From positions 1 to 11,995 of the forward strand of contig JAJRDJ010000231.1 in assembly GCA_028678445.1 (NCBI GenBank): a stretch of 11,995 nucleotides of DNA, given 5' to 3'. The position numbers were made by a program, and so were the translations under genes. Positions 7,301 through 11,995 of this stretch are shown one piece after another. Each line of letters begins with the position of its first letter. Position 1 is the stretch's first letter. The stretch is from Methylococcaceae bacterium (GTDB lineage Bacteria > Pseudomonadota > Gammaproteobacteria > Methylococcales > Methylococcaceae). The notes under the pieces are model-generated. The model had not been told where the DNA came from. It searched no databases and saw nothing but the letters and a program-made list of their open reading frames with translations.

Positions 7301-7881
7301 GGTCTGGATTTGGCGGCATCTTTCGGGGAATCATCGCTTTGCGTGACCTTTAGTGAAAACCGACTCATCTGCCGGTCCTTTTTCTCCTTGCCATCCGGCC
7401 TCGATTCGATGACCAGCAGGGAGGGCTCCTGCAACCAGGGCGAGAGTTCCAAGTTACGCATGTACACCGATACCCTGGCATTAGACTGGGCAATGCCGTT
7501 GAGCGTGAGGGTGCGGTCCGTCTGGGTCAGGTCCATCAGTTGCACACCCTCCGGTATGGTGCGCGCCAACTCATCAAAGAGATGGACCGCCTCGGGCCTG
7601 CTGGTCTGCAGCTTCTGGATCACGCCCATGCGGGCGATCAGGCTCTTTTTCTGTTTTTCCAGCTCCTGAATTTCCTTGATCTTCTGGTCGAGTACCGCGA
7701 TCTCGCTCGTTAGAAACTGGTTCCGCTGCTGCTGATATTCGATGCGGTGGGCGATGTTGGCATGCACCATGACCATCAGCAAGGCGGTAATCACCAAGGC
7801 GCCACTGGTCAGCACCGCGAAGTCCCGCTGCTGACGCTTGCGTCTGGCCTGGCGCCAGGGAAGAAGATTGATATTCGCCAT
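7297..7881 (-). CDS. pilN: Type IV pilus assembly protein PilN
   Basis: PilN is a 194-residue inner-membrane protein. It opens with MANINLLPWR, the conserved cytoplasmic segment that inserts into a groove of PilM. One membrane helix lies at about 22-41 (AVLTSGALVITALLMVMVHA), preceded by a strongly basic stretch (RQARRKRQQR) that marks the cytoplasmic side. A coiled coil covers about 44-92, followed by a small alpha/beta periplasmic domain (LFDELARTIPEGVQLMDL, TLTLNGIAQSNARVSVYM). The ATG comes one base after the pilM stop and has no clear Shine-Dalgarno sequence, so translation is probably coupled to pilM. The charged C-terminal 30 residues look disordered. Confidence 0.96.
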   Translation of the reverse strand: MANINLLPWRQARRKRQQRDFAVLTSGALVITALLMVMVHANIAHRIEYQQQRNQFLTSEIAVLDQKIKEIQELEKQKKSLIARMGVIQKLQTSRPEAVHLFDELARTIPEGVQLMDLTQTDRTLTLNGIAQSNARVSVYMRNLELSPWLQEPSLLVIESRPDGKEKKDRQMSRFSLKVTQSDDSPKDAAKSRP

Positions 7882-7882
7882 G

Positions 7883-8944
7883 CTATTCGAAACTACGCAA
7901 GGCGAGCCCGGTTGCCGTTAACAAGGCTGGCGCGTCCTGGAGCAGATTGGCCCGGTTGGCCCTGGGACTGATGCTCATCCCGATGAATGGGTCGGCCGTG
8001 AGAACCCTGACATCTTCAGTTTCCTCGAAATTTTCGGCGACGCCTTTGAGTGCCGCACAACCGCCCGCCAACAAGAGCCGCTTCAGCTTGAATTGTGGCT
8101 GGGCTGACTGGAAAAAATGTAGCGAGCGTTCGATTTGCTGGCCCAAGGCACTTATGAATGAAACCCTGACCTCCCGATCATAACTGTCCGGCAAGCCGCC
8201 AATTTTTTTCGCCCGCTCGGCATCGTCGTACAACAAGCCAAAGCGTTTCTGAACCTCTTCGGTCAATTGACGACCCCCAAAGGCCTGCTCTCGCGTAAAA
8301 ATCACCTGCCGGTCCCTGATCACGATCAAGGCGGTGGTAGTGGCCCCCATATCGCTGATGGCATAGACTTCATTGCCACGCAACGCAATCTCCTGTTCCA
8401 GAACCCGCTGGCAGGCGCGTTCCATCGCGAAGGATTCCACATCGACGATTTCCGCTTTCAGCCCGGCCCATTCCAGTCCCGCCGCGCGATCCTCGACGTA
8501 TTCCTTGCGCGAGGCCACCACCTCGACATCCACCACACCCGGCAGGGTGTCCGACGGCCCAAGCACGGAAAAATCCAGGCTGACTTCATCGAGGGGATAG
8601 GGAATGTACTGCTCGGCCTCCAGCTCAACCTGTGCCTCGATGTCATCCTCGCCCAGGCTGGCCGGAAACGTCACCATTTTCAAGATCACCGCCGCACTGG
8701 GCACAGCGGTGACGGCGTGGGTCAGTCGGGTACCAGTCTGTTTGACAGCTTTTCGTACCGCCGTACCAATGATCTGGATGCGGCTTTCCTCCCTGGAGAG
8801 GTTTTCCGTTGCGGGAAGCGGAACGATGGCATAACCCCGCAGGTCAAGACCGTCAGCGGTTTGGGCCAGTTCGACTACCTTTACGGAGGTGTTACTGATG
8901 TCGACTCCCAGGAGAACGGGTTTATTCCGCCGCAGATTCAACAT
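7883..8944 (-). CDS. pilM: Type IV pilus assembly ATPase-fold protein PilM
   Basis: PilM is a 353-residue actin-like (FtsA-fold) cytoplasmic protein that binds the PilN N-terminus and links the pilus frame to the motor proteins. Nucleotide-binding signatures are in place: phosphate 1 at 13-26 (GVDISNTSVKVVEL), phosphate 2 at 196-208 (ISDMGATTTALIV) and the adenosine loop at 291-302 (LLAGGCAALKGV). Family-typical blocks are AVPSAAVILK (80-89), EAEQYIPYPLDEVSLDF (109-125), FTREQAFGGRQLTE (216-229) and the C-terminal ATGLALRSFE. It is the first gene of pilMNOPQ. The ATG start gives the usual N-terminus and an in-frame stop lies seven codons upstream. No Shine-Dalgarno sequence precedes it. Confidence 0.97.
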   Translation of the reverse strand: MLNLRRNKPVLLGVDISNTSVKVVELAQTADGLDLRGYAIVPLPATENLSREESRIQIIGTAVRKAVKQTGTRLTHAVTAVPSAAVILKMVTFPASLGEDDIEAQVELEAEQYIPYPLDEVSLDFSVLGPSDTLPGVVDVEVVASRKEYVEDRAAGLEWAGLKAEIVDVESFAMERACQRVLEQEIALRGNEVYAISDMGATTTALIVIRDRQVIFTREQAFGGRQLTEEVQKRFGLLYDDAERAKKIGGLPDSYDREVRVSFISALGQQIERSLHFFQSAQPQFKLKRLLLAGGCAALKGVAENFEETEDVRVLTADPFIGMSISPRANRANLLQDAPALLTATGLALRSFE

Positions 8945-9170
8945 GGGAAGTGATGCAGTTTTCGATTAGTGTGGGCGATGCCATATCCAAGTTACGCCAA
9001 GTGAATGACCAAAGGCAGCACGGGACTTGTAGTATAGTAACCTTCGCTTTATCGACTTGCATGGTCAACGTGGGTCGGTGCCCGACTATCTGACCGGCTC
9101 CACCATAACTGGTTAGCTTCCCGGCACTACCTAATGCACTAGTGCCCACATCTCTCGCATCGCGCCAACC
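8945..9170. promoter_or_regulatory. Divergent regulatory region between pilM and mrcA
   Basis: These 226 bases must drive pilMNOPQ leftward and mrcA rightward. A -10-like TATAGT (plus, 9033-9038) overlaps a minus-strand TATACT (9036-9031), so the same spot could serve either direction. No good -35 is found at 16-18 bp for either. A GTCGG/CCGAC stem (9074-9078/9082-9086) and a 10-base palindrome GCACTAGTGC (9136-9145) lie on the mrcA side. I saw no convincing sigma-54 or CRP site. The promoter assignment is tentative. Confidence 0.4.
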
Positions 9171-11615
9171 GTGTCTTCCAATACCTCACTCCACCCCGAA
9201 TCGGCCCTCAAAACACTGTTCCGGGCACTTGTCCGGCTGACCGTGGGGATAGCGGCCGGCATTATGACCGTCGGACTCCTGATGTTCGGACTTTACGTCT
9301 ACCTGCAATCCCAATTGCCGGACCTTGAGACGCTCAAGGACATCCATTACCAGAGTCCAATGAAGGTTTATAGCCGCGATGGCTTGCTGATCGGCGAGTT
9401 CGGCGAGAAGGTGCGCTATCCTCTGGGATTTGATGCCGTCCCCAAAAGGATGGTCCAGGCCTTTCTGGCGGCAGAGGACTACCGTTTTTACGAGCACCCC
9501 GGTTTCGACTATCAAGGGCTGCTGCGGGCGGGTTTCACCTTCCTCAGTACGGGCCAAAAACGGCAAGGGGGCAGTACGATCACCATGCAGGTAGCGCGCA
9601 ACTTCTTCCTCAGCAATGAAAAAACCTTCCTGCGCAAGATCCGGGAAATCCTGCTGGCCATGAAAATCGAGTCGGAACTGCCCAAGGACCGGATTCTTGA
9701 GTTGTATCTGAACAAAATCTACTTGGGCAATCATGCCTACGGCGTCGGCGCGGCGGCCGAGATTTATTACAACAAGACCGTGGACGAGCTCGAGCTGGCG
9801 GAAATCGCGACCATCGCGGGTCTGCCCAAGGCGCCGTCCACCTTCAACCCGATAGTCAACCCCGATCGCGCACTGACAAGACGGGATTATGTGCTCGATC
9901 GCATGCTGGCGCTCGGCTTCATCGACAACGAAGAGTATGCCCATGCTCTGGTGGCCCCCAACACGGCAAACCTGCACGGCCATTCCGTCAATGTCGACCT
10001 GCCCTACATCGCCGAAATCATCAGAAACCAGATGTATGAACAGTATGGTGAGAATGCTTACAACAACGGTTATCAGGTTCGCACCACCATCGATTCCAGC
10101 CTGCAAACACTGGCCGAGGACACGCTGCGCTCCAGCCTCCATCATTTCGATGAAAAGCGCCGGTTCCGTCCCATCCGGGAACATGTCGACCTGGAAAAGT
10201 ACACTAGCGAAGCCGACTGGGACCGGCAGCTCACGGGCTTCGGTAAACTCGGCTACACCGTGCCCGCGCTGATCTTGACCCTCAAAGGTGGCGCTGCGGA
10301 AGTGTATATGGGAGAAGGCAAGCGCCTGAATCTCAGCGCGGGTGCGCTATATTGGGCGCATCGAAATCTCACCGGCAAAAAGAAAAAAAGCAAGAAGGAC
10401 GAGGACACCGGCAAACCGCTGGCGGCGGGGGATGTTATCCGCTTACGCCATGATGGCGCGCGGTGGAAGCTGACCCAAATCCCCGAAGTGGGCGGGGCGC
10501 TGGTCTCTGTACTGCCCAAGGATGGTCAGGTCGTCGCCATCGCCGGGGGCTATGACTTCCATCACAGCAAATTCAACCGAGCCATCCAGTCCAAGCGGCA
10601 ACCGGGCTCCGGATTCAAACCGGTGATCTATTCCGCCGCGCTGGAGTCCGGGATGACGCCTTCCACCGTGATCGTGGATTCCCCCGTCAAGGCCGCCGGG
10701 TGGCATCCCATGAACGCTTCCCGAAGATACTATGGCCCCACCCCGCTCCGGACGGCCTTGACCTATTCCCGCAACGTCGTAGCGGTCAAGCTGCTACAGA
10801 AAGTCGGCATCGACAAGGCTGTGAAGCTGGCGATGGACATGGGGTTCGAATCCGAAGAACTGCCCCGGGTGTTGCCGCTCGCTCTCGGTAGTGGCTCGGC
10901 CAGCCCCTTGCGCATGGCTCAGATGTATTCCGTGTTCGCCAATGGCGGTTTCAGGGTCGATCCCTATTTCATTGCCCGAGTGGATACCGACGGCGGCAAG
11001 ACGGTCTACCAGGCCACTCCGCCCACGGCCTGTATCGACTGCGAGGTGACGGACAAGCCCTCTGAAGGGACTGCAAAACGTGTCATTTCCCCGAAAACGC
11101 ACTACATGATGAATTCCATGCTCCGCGATGTGGTGCGCATGGGTACCGCCAAAAAGGCGCTGGCGTTGGGCAGGTCGGATGTCGCCGGCAAGACCGGGAC
11201 TACCAACAATTTCTTCGATGCCTGGTTTGACGGCTACACACCCGCCCTGGTCACCGTGGCCTGGTTCGGCTATGACACCTACAAAACGCTGGGGCGCGGC
11301 ATGATGGGGGGCGACCTGGCCCTGCCTATGTGGGTCAAGTTCATGCGCGTGGCACTCAAGGATGTGCCGGAATACACCTTCCCCGTCCCTGCGGGCGGCC
11401 GTGCCAAGAAGATCAGGGTCGGCAAGAAGGGCACGACAACGGATTATGAGTTCTATTCGAAGGGCAGCCGCTTTGTGGATGAGGAAAAGACCTCACCCGG
11501 GAGCCACAAGCGAAAAAGCGGTGCGGCAAAGGCTGGTCAAGACAAGGAGAAACCGGTGTCTAAACCCCGCTCTTCGGGCAAGTCATCAACCCGATCAATC
11601 GAATCGCTGTTCTGA
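9171..11615 (+). CDS. mrcA: Penicillin-binding protein 1A, bifunctional glycosyltransferase/transpeptidase
   Basis: This 814-residue class A PBP (also called ponA) polymerises lipid II into glycan strands and crosslinks them in the periplasm. One membrane anchor lies at about 17-46. The GT51 domain (about 60-240) has the catalytic glutamate E102 in AAEDYRFYEHPGFD, then GGSTITMQVARNFF (134-147) and the lipid-contacting KIYLGNHAYGVGAAAEIYY. An OB-like insert (about 320-440) identifies the PBP1a subtype and carries a Lys-rich loop at 403-409. The transpeptidase has SGFK with nucleophile S480, SRN at 533-535 and KTG at 674-676. The basic, Ser-rich tail (about 760-814) is probably disordered. The start is GTG: no in-frame ATG exists between the upstream stop at 9132 and this codon, and the next ATG (residue 32) would remove part of the anchor. 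No Shine-Dalgarno is visible. The divergent pairing with pilM is the classical gammaproteobacterial arrangement. Confidence 0.97.
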   Translation: MSSNTSLHPESALKTLFRALVRLTVGIAAGIMTVGLLMFGLYVYLQSQLPDLETLKDIHYQSPMKVYSRDGLLIGEFGEKVRYPLGFDAVPKRMVQAFLAAEDYRFYEHPGFDYQGLLRAGFTFLSTGQKRQGGSTITMQVARNFFLSNEKTFLRKIREILLAMKIESELPKDRILELYLNKIYLGNHAYGVGAAAEIYYNKTVDELELAEIATIAGLPKAPSTFNPIVNPDRALTRRDYVLDRMLALGFIDNEEYAHALVAPNTANLHGHSVNVDLPYIAEIIRNQMYEQYGENAYNNGYQVRTTIDSSLQTLAEDTLRSSLHHFDEKRRFRPIREHVDLEKYTSEADWDRQLTGFGKLGYTVPALILTLKGGAAEVYMGEGKRLNLSAGALYWAHRNLTGKKKKSKKDEDTGKPLAAGDVIRLRHDGARWKLTQIPEVGGALVSVLPKDGQVVAIAGGYDFHHSKFNRAIQSKRQPGSGFKPVIYSAALESGMTPSTVIVDSPVKAAGWHPMNASRRYYGPTPLRTALTYSRNVVAVKLLQKVGIDKAVKLAMDMGFESEELPRVLPLALGSGSASPLRMAQMYSVFANGGFRVDPYFIARVDTDGGKTVYQATPPTACIDCEVTDKPSEGTAKRVISPKTHYMMNSMLRDVVRMGTAKKALALGRSDVAGKTGTTNNFFDAWFDGYTPALVTVAWFGYDTYKTLGRGMMGGDLALPMWVKFMRVALKDVPEYTFPVPAGGRAKKIRVGKKGTTTDYEFYSKGSRFVDEEKTSPGSHKRKSGAAKAGQDKEKPVSKPRSSGKSSTRSIESLF

Positions 11616-11630
11616 AAGGTGGATCCCCTT

Positions 11631-11648
11631 ACAGACTGGACAGACTGG
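11631..11648. repeat. Tandem duplication of a 9-base unit
   Basis: ACAGACTGG occurs twice in direct succession, starting 16 bases after the mrcA stop. It is a small slippage-type repeat in noncoding DNA with no evident function. Confidence 0.6.
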
Positions 11649-11665
11649 CGAATTGTTATCTGATC

Positions 11666-11723
11666 CGATCGTGTGGTAACCGATCACGTCGCGTAGGCCA
11701 GAAGAACAAGAGCCACACGATCG
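11666..11723. repeat. Perfect 11-bp inverted repeat between mrcA and rpmE
   Basis: CGATCGTGTGG (11666-11676) is exactly complementary to CCACACGATCG (11713-11723), with a 36-base spacer. It lies 51 bases after the mrcA stop in the spacer between convergent genes. It could fold in RNA from either strand as a 3' stabiliser or termination element, or be a protein-binding or remnant mobile-element repeat. No T run follows either arm and no transposase lies inside. Confidence 0.55.
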
Positions 11724-11739
11724 CCCGTTGGAGAAGCTC

Positions 11740-11822
11740 GAGGAACCAGATTCCTCAGAACTTATCCGCCGGGCGTAGGGTAAGGAATCGAGGCGGGTTC
11801 CTGCCTCGGGGAGCAGGGAACC
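11740..11822. terminator. Cluster of short hairpins, possible mrcA/rpmE bidirectional terminator
   Basis: Three stems are visible: GAGGAA/TTCCTC (11740-11745/11751-11756), CGAGGC/GCCTCG (11789-11794/11803-11808), and a 9-bp stem with one bulged G (11796-11804/11813-11822). The last two overlap and cannot form together. None is followed by a clear T run in either direction, so intrinsic termination is uncertain. They may protect 3' ends of the convergent mRNAs. Confidence 0.3.
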
Positions 11823-11833
11823 AAAGTTAGGGG

Positions 11834-11995
11834 TTATCGGCTGTAGCGACGGCGGAACTTGTCTACGCGGCCCGCTGTATCGACGAGTCTCTGCTTACCC
11901 GTATAGAATGGGTGACAGGCAGAACAGACTTCCACATGCAGGTCCTTGCCCAGGGTCGACCGGGTCTCGAAGGTGTTGCCACAACTACAGTTGAC
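11834..11995 (-). CDS. rpmE: 50S ribosomal protein L31, zinc-binding form (partial, N-terminus outside window)
   Basis: The last 53 residues and stop codon of RpmE are read on the minus strand from the window edge. The zinc site is complete: CSC at residues 3-5 of the fragment and CSAC at 24-27, matching C16/C18/C37/C40 of E. coli RpmE. The signature HPFYTGKQRLVDTAGRVDKF follows, ending RRRYSR. The cysteines mark the zinc-containing paralogue rather than the cysteine-free, zinc-starvation YkgM (RpmE2) type. About 13 N-terminal residues are missing, judged from the E. coli length. L31 sits at the bridge between the ribosomal subunits. In Pseudomonas rpmE lies a few genes from ponA, so the neighbourhood is partly conserved. 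Confidence 0.96.
   Translation of the reverse strand, partial: VNCSCGNTFETRSTLGKDLHVEVCSACHPFYTGKQRLVDTAGRVDKFRRRYSR

Noticed and set aside
8945..9170. Sigma-54 or CRP-type site controlling the pilus operon
   Set aside because: I found no correctly spaced GG/GC sigma-54 pair and no TGTGA-N6-TCACA-like palindrome.
9186..10184. Long minus-strand open frame of 332 codons inside mrcA
   Set aside because: It lies opposite the conserved glycosyltransferase domain and its translation resembles no family I know; it is an antisense shadow.
11616..11833. Possible small RNA or tRNA in the mrcA-rpmE spacer
   Set aside because: Several hairpins exist, but no cloverleaf, T-loop consensus, promoter or T-run terminator could be identified.

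Overview
The window is a chromosomal housekeeping region of a moderately GC-rich gammaproteobacterium. It carries eight well-supported gene families plus one 3'-partial gene. The evidence for the class is the RluC/RNase E divergent pair, an RNase E whose catalytic and zinc residues keep the Escherichia coli numbering (D303, D346, C404, C407), and the mrcA(ponA) <-> pilMNOPQ divergent arrangement known from Pseudomonas and many other gammaproteobacteria. A more exact placement, for example among purple-sulfur-like lineages, would be a guess.

Layout. (1) 1-482, minus: the N-terminal half of rluC, a 23S rRNA pseudouridine synthase, cut by the window edge. (2) 483-1040: a long gene-free stretch between rluC and rne. 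Its right half is probably the structured rne 5' leader, with a run of small perfect hairpins. (3) 1041-3656, plus: rne, with a full catalytic half and a shortened, disordered, Arg-rich C-terminal half. (4) 3657-3889: a short convergent spacer with a 13-bp terminator hairpin. (5) 8944-3890, minus: the complete type IV pilus alignment/secretin operon pilM-pilN-pilO-pilP-pilQ, with gene junctions of 1 nt, -4 nt, 25 nt and -4 nt. (6) 8945-9170: a divergent regulatory region. (7) 9171-11615, plus: mrcA, a bifunctional class A penicillin-binding protein (PBP1a) with a GTG start. (8) 11616-11833: a spacer with several inverted repeats. (9) 11834-11995, minus: the C-terminal part of rpmE, the zinc-binding (CxC/CxxC) form of ribosomal protein L31.

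How the genes work together. PilM (cytoplasmic, actin-like) binds the INLLPWR tail of PilN. PilN and PilO form the inner-membrane/periplasmic frame. The lipoprotein PilP bridges that frame to the outer-membrane secretin PilQ, through which the pilus passes. PBP1a makes and crosslinks the peptidoglycan that this machine must cross. RluC, RNase E and L31 belong to ribosome and RNA metabolism.

I found no mobile element, CRISPR array, tRNA, defence system or unknown multi-gene system. The most useful second-look items are small: mutually exclusive stems in the rne leader, a possible leaderless rluC promoter, a conserved-looking short helix in the RNase E tail, the separation of pilQ from aroKB, and an 11-bp perfect inverted repeat between mrcA and rpmE.
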